A stretch of DNA of 64,000 nt from Sphingobium sp. Z007 (GTDB lineage Bacteria > Pseudomonadota > Alphaproteobacteria > Sphingomonadales > Sphingomonadaceae). Positions 8,793-17,410 of the stretch are shown here, piece after piece (within the stretch, counting starts at the first letter, position 1; each line of letters opens with the position of its first letter). The stretch is from positions 434,001 to 498,000 of the forward strand of contig NZ_FBXK01000005.1 in the NCBI RefSeq assembly GCF_900013425.1, written 5' to 3'. Under the pieces are notes generated by a model. That model was not told the DNA's origin and ran no database searches. It saw only the letters and a program-made list of their open reading frames with translations. The translations under genes were made by a program, and so were the position numbers.

Positions 8793-8810
8793 TGACCGAT
8801 CGATCGGTCA
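8793..8810. promoter_or_regulatory. Perfect 18-bp palindrome, operator-like
   Basis: TGACCGATCGATCGGTCA is a perfect dyad. Its size and the spacing of the half-sites resemble TetR/AcrR operators. It overlaps the last codon and stop of the TSUP permease gene, lies beyond the receiver-domain remnant, and has no regulator gene next to it. It may be a leftover of a deleted divergent promoter region; binding is not shown. Confidence 0.45.
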
Positions 8811-9587
8811 GCTAAACAGATAGATGTGGATCGGGTTTTTCGGGTCCAGCAGCATCTTGGCGGTCAATGCCAGCGACATGACGATCAGCAGCGGCTTGAT
8901 GAGCCGCGACCCGAAGCGCATCGCCAGATGCGACCCGATCTGCCCGCCGACCAAACTACCCACCGCCATGCAAAGCCCGGCGATCCAGATGACGTGCCCA
9001 CCCGCGACCATCGTCAGCAGGCCCGCGACATTGCTCGCGAAATTGGCTGCCTTGGTCTGGGCGGTCGCGCGCAGGATCGACAGGCCGCCCAGCGCCAACA
9101 ATATGGTGGTGTAGAAAGCGCCTGCACCCGGACCAAAAAAACCGTCGTAAAAGCCCACGACACCCACCAGCCCGGTCAGGCCCGCCATGCCGACTCGCGC
9201 ATGGCGATCAGCGTCGCCCAGCTTGGGCGAGAAGGTGAAATAGGCCGCCATCGCCACCAGCAAAGCGGGCATAAGCCCCGCCAGGATAGACGGATCGACC
9301 CGCTGCAGCAGCCAAGCCCCGCCGACAGAGCCGACAAAGGCGGCGATAATCGGCGCTCTGTAGGTCTTCAAATCCATATGCCCGCGCCGCGCATAGGCGA
9401 CGCAGGCGCCGAACGTGCCGAAACAGCTTTGCAGCTTGTTGGTGGCCACCGCCTGCACCGGCGGTATGCCGGCGGCCAGCAAGGCGGGCAGGGTGATAAG
9501 CCCACCGCCGCCCGCCATAGCGTCAATGCACCCCGCCATCGTTGCTGCGGCCATGAGGAAGGCGATGGTTTCGGGCGAAAGGATCAT
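8808..9587 (-). CDS. TSUP-family membrane permease (sulfite exporter TauE/SafE, YfcA-like)
   Basis: A 259-residue integral membrane protein with about eight hydrophobic helices. It has the two TauE/SafE repeats: the first around AGCIDAMAGGGGLITLPALL and the second around GFYDGFFGPGAGAFYTTILL. These paired G-x-D-(A/G)-x-x-G-x-G blocks are diagnostic of the family. Members move sulfite, sulfonates or small organic anions; the substrate cannot be read from sequence. It is monocistronic on the minus strand, with a palindromic repeat upstream of its start and a degenerate region beyond its stop. Confidence 0.88.
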   Translation of the reverse strand: MILSPETIAFLMAAATMAGCIDAMAGGGGLITLPALLAAGIPPVQAVATNKLQSCFGTFGACVAYARRGHMDLKTYRAPIIAAFVGSVGGAWLLQRVDPSILAGLMPALLVAMAAYFTFSPKLGDADRHARVGMAGLTGLVGVVGFYDGFFGPGAGAFYTTILLALGGLSILRATAQTKAANFASNVAGLLTMVAGGHVIWIAGLCMAVGSLVGGQIGSHLAMRFGSRLIKPLLIVMSLALTAKMLLDPKNPIHIYLFS

Positions 9588-9611
9588 GGAACAGCGGGCC
9601 TACATTATTTC

Positions 9612-9690
9612 CCGTTCGCCCTGAGCTTGTCGAAGGGCGTCTCTTCTCTTTTCAAGAAGGCTTGGGCTTCGACAGGCTCAGCCCGAACGG
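9612..9690. repeat. Palindromic repeat, CCCTGAGC(T/C)TGTCGAAGGG type
   Basis: Opposed arms starting CCGTTCGCCCTGAGC and ending GCTCAGCCCGAACGG enclose a loop of about 25 bases. It lies between the TSUP gene and the polyprenyl synthase gene and is the first copy of the CCCTGAGC subtype in the window. Confidence 0.88.
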
Positions 9691-9720
9691 AATAGAGAAC
9701 GTGCCAAATGGCCCGTTCCC

Positions 9721-10761
9721 TCAATAGGCCCGCGCTATAGCGAACTCGACCGCTTCGGTAAGGGCCGCTTTCGCCTTGCCGGCATCAAAGCGCCCCAGCG
9801 CGTCGATCGCCCGTTGCCCATAATGGCGCGCCCGCGCCAGCGTGTCCGCGATCGCCCCGGTCTGGCGCAGCAACTGCGTCGCATGGGCCAGATCCTCGTC
9901 GCTGATCTTGTGCCCCGCGATCGCTGCTTTCCAGAAGGCGCGATCCGCTTCGGACCCGCGCGCATAGGCCAGGATCACCGGCAACGTCACCTTGCCGTCG
10001 CGGAAATCGTCGCCTGCATCCTTGCCCATGGTCGCGCCGTCCGATTCATAGTCGATCGCGTCGTCGATCAGTTGGAAGGCGATCCCAAGATTGCGGCCAT
10101 AGACGTCCAGCGCCTGCTCCTCCGCCTCGTCGCGGTCGGCGACCACGGCGGAAATGCGGCAGGCGGCGGCGAACAAAGCGGCGGTCTTGGCACCGATGAT
10201 ATCCAGATATTGTTGTTCGCTGGTGTCGATCTTGCGCTGGGCGGTCAGCTGGTTGACCTCGCCTTCCGCGATCACCGCCGATGCGTTCGCCAGGATCTTC
10301 AAGACCTTGAGCGACTCGGCTTCCACCATCAGCTCGAACGAGCGGGAGAAGAGGAAGTCGCCCACCAGCACGCTGGCGCTGTTGCCCCAGATGATGTTGG
10401 CGGTCTTGCGCCCCCGCCGAAGCCCCGACCCATCGACCACGTCATCGTGCAGCAGCGTGGCGGTATGGATGAACTCGACCGCGGCGGACAGCTTGTAATG
10501 ACGCGATCCGGCATAGCCGACCAAGTCGGCGCAGGCGAGTGTCAGCATCGGCCGCAGCCTTTTGCCGCCGCCCGCGATCAGATGCCCCGCCAGTTCCGGG
10601 ATCAGCGGGATGCGCGACTGCATCCGGTCCAGGATCACGGCATTGACCTGGTTCATGCCGTCGGCGACCAGCGCCATGATGGGGGCGAGCGACGGCGCGG
10701 CTGTGGCGCGGCCGATCGAGTGGACGTTACCGGGGGCGGGTGCTGTCATGACCGCGCTCAT
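9721..10761 (-). CDS. Long-chain polyprenyl diphosphate synthase (ubiquinone side chain)
   Basis: A trans-prenyltransferase of about 346 residues. It has GGGKRLRP (64-71), the first aspartate-rich motif DDVVD (106-110, in LLHDDVVDGSGLRRG) and the second, DDAID (in FQLIDDAIDYESDG). This pattern marks all-trans octaprenyl/decaprenyl synthases that supply the quinone tail; sphingomonads make Q10, so decaprenyl diphosphate is the likely product. The frame stays open far upstream, but the homologous protein begins at MSAVMTAPAP or the ATG four codons later. It is divergent from the chorismate mutase gene with a 93-base intergenic region. Confidence 0.92.
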   Translation of the reverse strand: MSAVMTAPAPGNVHSIGRATAAPSLAPIMALVADGMNQVNAVILDRMQSRIPLIPELAGHLIAGGGKRLRPMLTLACADLVGYAGSRHYKLSAAVEFIHTATLLHDDVVDGSGLRRGRKTANIIWGNSASVLVGDFLFSRSFELMVEAESLKVLKILANASAVIAEGEVNQLTAQRKIDTSEQQYLDIIGAKTAALFAAACRISAVVADRDEAEEQALDVYGRNLGIAFQLIDDAIDYESDGATMGKDAGDDFRDGKVTLPVILAYARGSEADRAFWKAAIAGHKISDEDLAHATQLLRQTGAIADTLARARHYGQRAIDALGRFDAGKAKAALTEAVEFAIARAY

Positions 10762-10854
10762 GTGGCGATGCAAAATGTGAAAGGCAAGCGGGAATAGCTT
10801 GCGCGGCGCGCCGGATGCGGCAAAAAGCGCGCCATCTGGAACCGGAGGCCCCAC

Positions 10855-11133
10855 GTGGACGAGACTTTGAACCGCTATCGCGAAAGCATCGACAATATCG
10901 ACGCGGCGCTGGTGTTCATGCTGGCCGAGCGTTTCAAGATCACCCAGGCCGTCGGCGAGCATAAGGCGACGCACGACCTGCCGCCCGCCGACCCCGGCCG
11001 GGAAGAGCGCCAGATCACCCGCCTGCGCCAATTGGCGCTCGACGCGAAGCTCGACCCCGACTTCACCGAAAAATTCCTGCGCTTCATCATCGACGAAGTG
11101 ATCCGTCACCATGAGCAGTTGCGCGAGGGGTAG
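10855..11133 (+). CDS. Chorismate mutase, AroQ class
   Basis: A 92-residue all-helical chorismate mutase converting chorismate to prephenate for phenylalanine and tyrosine synthesis. The N-terminal helix RESIDNIDAALVFMLAERF contains the conserved I-D-x-x-L-(x)5-R pattern, followed by K-(x)~10-D/E and an E-R-Q segment (GREERQITRLR). The start is GTG, supported by GGAGG six bases upstream. It is a free-standing enzyme with no fused prephenate dehydratase or DAHP synthase domain. A half palindromic repeat follows immediately. Confidence 0.9.
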   Translation: MDETLNRYRESIDNIDAALVFMLAERFKITQAVGEHKATHDLPPADPGREERQITRLRQLALDAKLDPDFTEKFLRFIIDEVIRHHEQLREG

Positions 11134-11143
11134 ATTTCGACCT

Positions 11144-11170
11144 CCGTTCGCTTCGAGCGAAGTCGAGATG
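11144..11170. repeat. Half palindromic repeat (single arm)
   Basis: A lone arm CCGTTCGCTTCGAGCGAAGTC with no opposed partner nearby. It lies between the convergent chorismate mutase and EamA transporter genes, and resembles the arms at 14,424 and 17,411. Confidence 0.6.
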
Positions 11171-11183
11171 CGTGAAGCGCTCT

Positions 11184-12077
11184 TCAGGCCGGTTCCACCA
11201 ATTCGACCACCTTTTTCCCCTGCGATCGCCCCAGCAGCACACCGCCCAGCGCCAGCGCAAACCCGACAAGCTGCACCGGCCCCAACCGCTCCCCGAACAG
11301 CAACCACGCCTCGATCGCGGCCAGCGGCGGGACCAGCAGCAACAGCATCGACATGCGCGTCGGCCCCTGATGCCGCACCAGCCACACCAGCAGCGACAGC
11401 CCCGCCGCCGACAGCCCCAGCACCGACCAGGTGAGGCCAATCCACAGCACAGGATCATTGTCCCAGCGATATTCGCCCACGATCAGCGTCGCGGCGATCG
11501 CCACCAGCGCGCCGCCCAGATTCTGCGCCGCGCCCGACATCAAAATCGGGTCGCCTGCAATCTGCCCGCGCTGGATCAGCGTCCCGCCGGTCATGGCGAT
11601 GACCGCGATCACCCCCGCCACCACCGGGACCAAACCGACCGACCCTGCGCCGCTGCGCTCCAGCGCGGGCAGCAGCACGCACACCACCCCGCCGATTGCG
11701 ATGGCCAGCCCCGCCCAGTTACGCCCCGGCAATCGCTCGCCCAGCAAAGCGACGCTGGCCACCGCCACCATCAGCGGCTGGGTCGCGCCCAGCAGCGACA
11801 TGATCCCGGCCGGCATCCCGCGGCTTACCGCCCACCAACTGACGGTCAGATACAGCCCATGCAGCATTGCCCCCGCCGCCAGATGCAGCCCCAACCGCCG
11901 ACGCCGCGGCCATCCCTGTCGCGCATACAGCGCCGCCCCGCCCAACAGCAGCGTCGTTGCGGTCAGCCGCACCGCCAGAATCAACTCGGGCGCCCCATGC
12001 GGCACCACCGCCCGCGCGACGATGAAGCCGGTGGACCAAATCAGGACGAACAGGATGGACGCGACGATACCGAACAT
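11184..12077 (-). CDS. EamA-family drug/metabolite exporter
   Basis: A 297-residue inner-membrane protein with ten predicted helices arranged as two EamA repeats. The first begins MFGIVASILFVLIWSTGFI, with the family-typical W-(S/G)-x-x-(F/T), and continues through SRGMPAGIMSLLGATQPL. The second contains LVVLVRHQ-like and LVPPLAAIEAWLLFGERL segments. DMT exporters of this type carry amino acids, nucleosides or related metabolites; the substrate is unknown. The start at MFGIVAS is preferred over an upstream Pro-rich extension that runs into intergenic sequence. The gene is convergent with chorismate mutase. Confidence 0.87.
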   Translation of the reverse strand: MFGIVASILFVLIWSTGFIVARAVVPHGAPELILAVRLTATTLLLGGAALYARQGWPRRRRLGLHLAAGAMLHGLYLTVSWWAVSRGMPAGIMSLLGATQPLMVAVASVALLGERLPGRNWAGLAIAIGGVVCVLLPALERSGAGSVGLVPVVAGVIAVIAMTGGTLIQRGQIAGDPILMSGAAQNLGGALVAIAATLIVGEYRWDNDPVLWIGLTWSVLGLSAAGLSLLVWLVRHQGPTRMSMLLLLVPPLAAIEAWLLFGERLGPVQLVGFALALGGVLLGRSQGKKVVELVEPA

Positions 12078-12413
12078 CCGCCGCCTTTGACGGAAGGGCA
12101 GGGCGATGTCGAGGTGGGGGAAGGGAGGAAGGGTTGGTGGGGTTTGCGGCAAGGCAGAAGGGGTGGTTTGCGGACGGTCGGTTTACTCTGCCCCGCCCGC
12201 TTGCGGGAGGGGCAGTGAGACTTAATGAGCAAAGCGAATTTAGTCGCAGCGGGGTGGGCCAAGGCAACCTTGCGCTTGCCCACCCCCTAACCCCCTCCCG
12301 CCAGCGGGAGGGGGAATAACGTCCGCTTTTGGTCGATTGATGCCAGCGGTAGGGGCATCACGCGCCACAATGTCCAATCTTACGGCGAATATGTGACGCC
12401 AAAAGCCCCTACC
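12078..12413. other. Gene-free interval with complex hairpin repeat
   Basis: No supported gene. Most of it is a repeat-type element (annotated separately). The remaining bases up to the ccmB stop show short direct similarity (AGGGGCATCACG and AAAAGCCCCTACC) but no recognisable promoter or terminator. Confidence 0.6.
12185..12316. repeat. Composite hairpin element, CCCGCCCGC/GCGGGAGGGG type
   Basis: Three nested or adjacent dyads: GCCCCGCCCGCTTGCGGGAG (12,190 on), GGGGTGGGC pairing with GCCCACCCC (about 12,250-12,286), and a perfect 11-base-arm hairpin of CCCCCTCCCGC/GCGGGAGGGGG (12,291-12,314) with a two-base loop. It is the only copy in the window and differs from the CCGTTCG repeats. Similar elements are common between genes in sphingomonads. 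Confidence 0.8.
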
Positions 12414-13061
12414 CTATTCCCGCCCCGCCCGGATCGCCGCGCCACCCGCGAACGGCGTGATCGCCACCAGCAGCAGCGACGCCGCCCCTAGGAATTTCAA
12501 GGCCGCGCCGCTGCCGTCCCCCAACGTCCCCGCGCCAAAGATCAGCAGCGGCACCGCCAGCGGCAGCGCCAGCAACCCGGCCAGCGCCCCGCTCGACCGC
12601 AATCCCGCTGTCAGCGTCGCCACCAGCAGCCCCAACGCCGCCAGCGCGGGCGTGCCGATCAACAGGCCAAGCTCCAGCTTCACGATCGTCGCGCCGTCCA
12701 GCTTCAGCAGCGCCGCGGCGGGCAGAGTGGCGATCATCAGCGGCGGGCCAAAGCCCACCCAATGCGCCGCCAGACGCGCGATCACCACCAACTCTTCGCC
12801 GATGCCGCGCAGCGCGATCTGGTCCAGCACGCCGCTGTCGCGATCCGGCGCGACCAAGCGATCGACCGGCAGCAGGCTAGCGAGCAAAGCCGCGATCCAC
12901 AGCATCCCGCCCCCGGTCCGCGCCAGCAGCGCCGCATCCGGCCCGACCGCAAAGGGATAGAGGCTGGCCACCAGCAGCAGGAAGGCGACCGGCAGCCACA
13001 GTCCCGCCGACGCCCAGGCCTGGCGCAAATCCCGCGCGGCGAGCAGCCACAACAGCCTCAT
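12414..13061 (-). CDS. ccmB: Heme exporter membrane subunit CcmB
   Basis: A 215-residue membrane protein with six hydrophobic helices and the CcmB signature: MRLLWLLAARDLRQAW at the start, then the DSGVLDQIALRG segment following the APDR loop. CcmB is the permease of the CcmABCD complex in System I cytochrome c maturation, which releases holo-CcmE. Its start overlaps the ccmA stop by four bases, so the two are translationally coupled. CcmC, CcmD, CcmE and the rest are not in the window. Confidence 0.93.
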   Translation of the reverse strand: MRLLWLLAARDLRQAWASAGLWLPVAFLLLVASLYPFAVGPDAALLARTGGGMLWIAALLASLLPVDRLVAPDRDSGVLDQIALRGIGEELVVIARLAAHWVGFGPPLMIATLPAAALLKLDGATIVKLELGLLIGTPALAALGLLVATLTAGLRSSGALAGLLALPLAVPLLIFGAGTLGDGSGAALKFLGAASLLLVAITPFAGGAAIRAGRE

Positions 13062-13657
13062 GCCGCATCCGCCTGATAATCGCCGAGCGCGATCAGCACT
13101 GGCGCATCGATCGGCAGCGGCTGGTGCGATGCCGCAACCACGATCCCGCCCGCGGCCAGATGCTTGGCCACCGCCGCGCCCAGCAAAGCCGTGGACGCCG
13201 TGTCCAGCCCGTTGCCCGGCTCGTCCAGCAGCCAGATCGCCGCCCCGCTGGCGATCACCCGCGCCAGCATCGCCCGCTTGCGCTGCCCGGTCGACAGCAT
13301 CCGCACCGGCACATCGGCCAGCGGCGTCAGCGCCATCGCCTCCAACGCCGCCGCCGCCGCATGGCCATCGGCCCGATCCAGCTTCGCCCAGAAATCCAGC
13401 GCGCGGGCCAGAGGCAGGTCGGTATCCAGCGCCAGCCGCTCGTCAGTCAGCGCGATACCGCCCGTTCGCTCGACCGACCCGGCAAAGGCGGGGAGAAGCC
13501 CGGCCACGACCCGCAACAGGCTCGACTTGCCCACGCCATTGGGACCGGTCAGCAACGCCCCGCCGCCCGCCGCCAGCGTCAGGTTCACGCCCCTGAAGAG
13601 CATCCGTCCGCCGCGCAGGCAGGCCAGCCCCTCCAGGCGCAGCGCCGCCCCAGTCAT
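13058..13657 (-). CDS. ccmA: Heme exporter ATP-binding subunit CcmA
   Basis: A 199-residue ABC ATPase. Walker A GPNGVGKS is at 38-45, the signature LSTGQ at 121-125 and Walker B/DEP at 141-146 (IWLLDEPGNGLD), followed by an H-loop ASHQP. LSTGQRKR in place of LSGGQ is typical of CcmA. With CcmB it powers heme handling in cytochrome c biogenesis at the inner membrane. It overlaps ccmB downstream and the metallopeptidase-like gene upstream by four bases each, forming a tight three-gene unit. Confidence 0.94.
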   Translation of the reverse strand: MTGAALRLEGLACLRGGRMLFRGVNLTLAAGGGALLTGPNGVGKSSLLRVVAGLLPAFAGSVERTGGIALTDERLALDTDLPLARALDFWAKLDRADGHAAAAALEAMALTPLADVPVRMLSTGQRKRAMLARVIASGAAIWLLDEPGNGLDTASTALLGAAVAKHLAAGGIVVAASHQPLPIDAPVLIALGDYQADAA

Positions 13658-14061
13658 GAAGCGACCATATCCTCCAGCACATGCATGTCGATGTCGGACA
13701 GGCCGAAATGATGGCCGATCTCATGCACCACGACATGGGTGATGAGCGCGTCGAGCGGCACGCCGGTTTCGACCCATTCATCCAGCAGCGGCCGGCGGAA
13801 GAGATGGACGGTGGGCGGTACGTCCCCCGTCTGCGCCTCCTGCCCCACGGGACGGCCGCTATACAGGCCGGTCAGCCCGAACGGATCGTCAATCTCCATT
13901 TCCTTTAAGATGTCGGCGGGCGCAAATTCCTCCACGAACAGCACGACGTCGGATAGGTGCGCGTCGAATGGGTCGGGCAGGCGACTGAGCGCCTCCAGCG
14001 CTAGCATCTCGATCTCTTGACGGGTCGGGGCGAGGCGGGGCGGTTGACCGGGGTGCGACAT
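13654..14061 (-). CDS. Minimal zincin-like metallopeptidase family protein
   Basis: A 135-residue protein with [11 protein letters not shown] at 113-123, the HExxH zinc motif of the small PF06262-type (Zincin_1) family. The acidic [13 protein letters not shown] segment and a hydrophobic [12 protein letters not shown] strand are also family features. Function of the family is unproven. The ATG at MSHPGQ is used; an upstream TTG six codons earlier is possible. It is the first gene of the unit with ccmA and ccmB by ATGA overlap, which may only reflect compact packing. Confidence 0.82.
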   Translation of the reverse strand: MSHPGQPPRLAPTRQEIEMLALEALSRLPDPFDAHLSDVVLFVEEFAPADILKEMEIDDPFGLTGLYSGRPVGQEAQTGDVPPTVHLFRRPLLDEWVETGVPLDALITHVVVHEIGHHFGLSDIDMHVLEDMVAS

Positions 14062-14101
14062 CCCTGCCACATACCGCAAGGCATTTCATGAGGATAGGGA
14101 C

Positions 14102-14392
14102 ATGATTGGTAAACTGAGCGATGAGGATCGCGCCGTCGCGCTGGCGGACCTGCCGCAATGGACGGCCGTGGGCGAGCCGGACGGGATATCGCGCCGCTTC
14201 ACCTTCACCGATTTCGTCGGCGCCTTCGGCTTCATGACGCAGGTGGCGATCCTGGCCGAAAAGGCGGATCATCATCCCGAATGGTCGAACGTCTATAACC
14301 GGGTGGACATCGTCCTCATCACCCACGACGCCGGCGGCCTGTCGCAACGCGACATCGACCTCGCCCACGCGATCGACGCGCTGGCGGATTAG
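14102..14392 (+). CDS. phhB: Pterin-4a-carbinolamine dehydratase
   Basis: A 96-residue PCD/DCoH-fold enzyme that dehydrates 4a-hydroxytetrahydropterin in recycling of the cofactor of aromatic amino acid hydroxylases. The diagnostic motif is present: [16 protein letters not shown] followed by [11 protein letters not shown], matching the E/K-x-x-x-HHP-x-(W/F) plus T-H-(x)2-GG-(L/I)-(x)3-D pattern. No phenylalanine hydroxylase gene is nearby; in bacteria lacking it PCD is thought to serve other pterin-dependent steps. It is divergent from the metallopeptidase gene. Confidence 0.92.
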   Translation: MIGKLSDEDRAVALADLPQWTAVGEPDGISRRFTFTDFVGAFGFMTQVAILAEKADHHPEWSNVYNRVDIVLITHDAGGLSQRDIDLAHAIDALAD

Positions 14393-14423
14393 AGCTTGAA
14401 GACCTTAGGTCGATCCACCGTCT

Positions 14424-14498
14424 TCCGTTCGTTTCGAGCGAAGTCGAGAAACGAGGGCATGGCGCTACCTGCTTCTCGACTTCGCTCGAACCGAACGG
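14424..14498. repeat. Palindromic repeat, TTTCGAGCGAAGTCGAGAAA type
   Basis: Opposed arms CCGTTCGTTTCGAGCGAAGT and ACTTCGCTCGAACCGAACGG separated by a loop of about 30 bases. It sits between the convergent phhB and lipoprotein genes. Confidence 0.85.
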
Positions 14499-14524
14499 GT
14501 AAGAGTAGAGTCGTCCCCTGGAGA

Positions 14525-15037
14525 CTAATAGTTGGAGACGCCCTCGATCCGCTCGTCATAGGCGCGCAACGCCGCCGTTACTGATCGATCACCCGCATAG
14601 CGCCGCCGCAGCATCGCCAGCTTCGCATCAGTGCCGCTACATAATTCAGCGATATTCTCCGCGATATAGGCGCGTCGTTCCGCATCATAGGGTTCTTCGC
14701 CGCGGAAATGGTCGCAGCCGTCACGATCTACCATGAAGCTGGTGACTTCCTGCGGGAAGGGCAGGGCCGACGCGCCATCGTCCGACGGCGGCAGGTCGAG
14801 CGGATTGCGCGGGGCAGGCTGGGCGCGCACCGTCACCACCGGCGACGTCTTGGCTGTCGCGACGACAGGTTCGGCGGGGGGCGGCGCGGGCGCGGGGTCA
14901 GGCTCGATCGACGCGACGGTCGCGACCGGCTGCGACGGACCATTGTCGGCCTGCGCGCCGTCGGCGGACGCATCGCGGCAGCCGGCGACCAGGGCCAGCA
15001 TCAGCAGCACAGGAACCAGACCAAAACGCCCGCTCAC
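14525..15037 (-). CDS. Putative lipoprotein of unknown function
   Basis: A 170-residue protein with an export signal and lipobox: hydrophobic residues 6-17, then LVAGC with the acylated cysteine at 20. A Pro/Ala-rich linker (about 35-85) precedes a charged C-terminal domain (DRDGCDHFRGEEPYDAERR and AMLRRRYAGD). I do not recognise the family. Its start overlaps the stop of the patatin gene upstream by four bases, so the two are almost certainly translated together, suggesting an envelope-linked role for the pair. Confidence 0.7.
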   Translation of the reverse strand: MSGRFGLVPVLLMLALVAGCRDASADGAQADNGPSQPVATVASIEPDPAPAPPPAEPVVATAKTSPVVTVRAQPAPRNPLDLPPSDDGASALPFPQEVTSFMVDRDGCDHFRGEEPYDAERRAYIAENIAELCSGTDAKLAMLRRRYAGDRSVTAALRAYDERIEGVSNY

Positions 15038-17367
15038 CCGATCTCCTCCCGCAATTTGGCGATCAAATCGGCCACATGGGGCAGCCGCGACTCTTCCTCG
15101 TCCAGGATCGCCAGAAAAGCCGCCCGCCTATAGTCCGCCAGTGCGTCAGGCGAAAGACGGCTTGCTGCGGGCATTGCCGAAATCACGATGTCCAGAAGCC
15201 GCTCGGCGCCGTGCAACCGGCCCCACAGATAGTCGTTCTCGCGATAGACCCTGCTAAAGAAGGCGCCGAAGTTGTTGAATTCAATGCCCTTGAGCGTGGC
15301 GCTCGCGCCGCCGCTACGGATGGCTGTGCAATCTTCGGGCGAAATCCGATCGACCTTGACCGGATCATATTCATCCAGAGTGTCACCCTGGAGCAACGGT
15401 AGTGTGGCGATATCGGTGAAGGGAAAGCCCAGATAGGCGAGCAGCATGGTCCGCCGCCCCGCTTTGGGCAGCGCGGCGAAGGCGTCCGCCAGCATCCGGT
15501 CCGCCGCTTCATCCCGCGCCTTCAGCCCCCGCGCCTGCGCCACCGCCACCAGTGCCGCGGCCGCATCGGTCGCGACCATCCCGGCCGCCGTCGCGACCTC
15601 TCCCCCATAGAAGTCGCTATCCTCACATTCGGCATAGAGCGTCAACGCGCCATAGATGGCGTCATGCATCCCCTGCACCGCGGGATCGTCGGACTGCGCC
15701 TCCAACTCCAGCGTATCGGCCAGCCGCCGCGCCAGGTAGCGCAGGCGACGGATGCGAAAGGCCAGGTCATGGGCGCGGAAGAAAGCGACCGGGGCGGAGG
15801 CCGATCCGCTTTCCGCGCTCAACTGATCCGCGCCGTTCTTGCGGATATCAGCCCAGATCGCCTGGCGATAGCTTTCGCGCATCATTGCGCTGTCCTCGCC
15901 GCTCAGGCGGAACAGCAGCGCGCAGAGTGATTCGACGATGCCCGACAGTTTGAGATGCCCATAGGCGGGATAGGCGAAGCCCGCCGCGCTCGCCGCCCGC
16001 TGCTGTGCCTTCGCGCGCCAGGCGGAGAGGCGCGCGGGCGTCGGCCGGTCCAGGAACAGCATCTTGCCGATCGCGCTTTCCACCTCCGCCTCGATGCCGG
16101 GGCGCAGCGCGTCCAATATCCGCCGCATCCGCCGGATGCGCGCGGAGTGGCGGTCGATCGCCTCCAGATTGTCGCGGATCGGCTGTTCGCGCGGAATGTC
16201 CGACAGCGCGCCGAAAATGGTGCGGAAAAAGCCGGGCAGCGGCGTGTCCGCCCCGGTTGGCGCATCCTGTTGCTCGCCTTCCTTGTTCAGGCGGATGGAG
16301 CGATGCCCCGGCTTGGGATCGATATAGACGAAGCGCCGATCGACCTCGCGTCGAGACGGCCGGTTGCGCAGCGCGCCGATCGCCTGCGCGAAGGGGGCGT
16401 TGGCCAGCACTGATCCGTCGATCAGCACGGCGTCCTCCGCCGTCCCGCGGGACGCATGGCGGGGCAGGGCGCGGCCCAGAAAGGCGTCACGTGTCGGCCA
16501 GGCGCGATGGCGGCGCGTCAACACCCGGTCCAGTTCACGCATGGTGAAGGGCGGGAATGCGCCGGGGAAGCTGGCGGTCGCCCGCGCGGCGAACACCAGT
16601 TCGGCCGGATCAGCGAACGGCCGCTGCCCCCGTCCGCGCGCCTTGAAGCCGATCGACAGCCGATGCTCCGTCTCGATCACCTGCGCTGGACTATTGAGGT
16701 TCAGACTCTGCGGGTGGCCCTCGAAATCGGTAACGGTCACGAACAGGTCGAGCGGATGGCCGTCGGGCAGCAGCGCCGGGCCGTTCCCCGTCGCGGCCAT
16801 GGCGTCGAACGCGTCGATCAACATGGTGGAGAATATCTCCCCGCCAAAGGGCGGCTCGAACCAGCGCGACCGGATGAAGCGAGAGAGTTTCATCCGCACC
16901 TCTTCGCGCGTATCGGGCGCGACGGTGCGCTCCACCGCATCGCCCGGTCGCCGCGCCGCCATCCACACCAGCGGCGTTGCCCAGAATTTGGTCATGGCGC
17001 GGGCCGGGCGTGCATCGGGGTCCAGCAGCCGATCGACATCGGCATTGTCCAGCCACATGGTCGTCAGCGGCTCCAGCGACTGGCCCGTCTCGATCGCCTG
17101 CGCCAGGAAAATGCCGTTGATCCCGCCGGCGCTGGCCCCCGCGATGATGTCCGGCATGACGCGCAGCCGCACGCCGCTCGCCGCCTCCATCGCCGCCAGC
17201 AGCCGGTGATACACCGACTCGCTGCCGTTGCCGGGCGACGCGCCCTCATGAAAGGCGCGGCTGGCGCGGGCCAGATGCCACACTTCCTTGGTGATGCCAT
17301 GCATGTAGATCGCCAGGCTGATGCCGCCATAGCAGACCAGCGCAAGCCGCAATTCCCGCTCCTTCAT
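15034..17367 (-). CDS. Patatin-like phospholipase domain protein (DUF3376 type)
   Basis: A 777-residue protein whose first 350 residues are a patatin lipase domain. The start KERELRLALVCYGGISLAIY carries the oxyanion glycine motif, the nucleophile Ser79 lies in GASAGG, and the dyad aspartate is in LIDGSVLANAPF. The large C-terminal helical region matches long patatin-like proteins with DUF3376. Such enzymes deacylate phospholipids; the substrate here is unknown. No signal peptide is seen. The start at MKERELR is chosen because the first family strand begins there; 13 extra codons lie upstream. It is coupled by ATGA to the lipoprotein gene. Confidence 0.87.
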   Translation of the reverse strand: MKERELRLALVCYGGISLAIYMHGITKEVWHLARASRAFHEGASPGNGSESVYHRLLAAMEAASGVRLRVMPDIIAGASAGGINGIFLAQAIETGQSLEPLTTMWLDNADVDRLLDPDARPARAMTKFWATPLVWMAARRPGDAVERTVAPDTREEVRMKLSRFIRSRWFEPPFGGEIFSTMLIDAFDAMAATGNGPALLPDGHPLDLFVTVTDFEGHPQSLNLNSPAQVIETEHRLSIGFKARGRGQRPFADPAELVFAARATASFPGAFPPFTMRELDRVLTRRHRAWPTRDAFLGRALPRHASRGTAEDAVLIDGSVLANAPFAQAIGALRNRPSRREVDRRFVYIDPKPGHRSIRLNKEGEQQDAPTGADTPLPGFFRTIFGALSDIPREQPIRDNLEAIDRHSARIRRMRRILDALRPGIEAEVESAIGKMLFLDRPTPARLSAWRAKAQQRAASAAGFAYPAYGHLKLSGIVESLCALLFRLSGEDSAMMRESYRQAIWADIRKNGADQLSAESGSASAPVAFFRAHDLAFRIRRLRYLARRLADTLELEAQSDDPAVQGMHDAIYGALTLYAECEDSDFYGGEVATAAGMVATDAAAALVAVAQARGLKARDEAADRMLADAFAALPKAGRRTMLLAYLGFPFTDIATLPLLQGDTLDEYDPVKVDRISPEDCTAIRSGGASATLKGIEFNNFGAFFSRVYRENDYLWGRLHGAERLLDIVISAMPAASRLSPDALADYRRAAFLAILDEEESRLPHVADLIAKLREEIG

Positions 17368-17410
17368 GGGTGGAACGTCGCAGAGGGCGGGGTGATTGGC
17401 AACCAAAAGC

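Noticed and set aside
10762..11445. Upstream extension of the polyprenyl synthase frame
   Set aside because: The extra 228 codons lie antisense to chorismate mutase and translate a low-complexity Gly/Ala sequence; the family start is internal.
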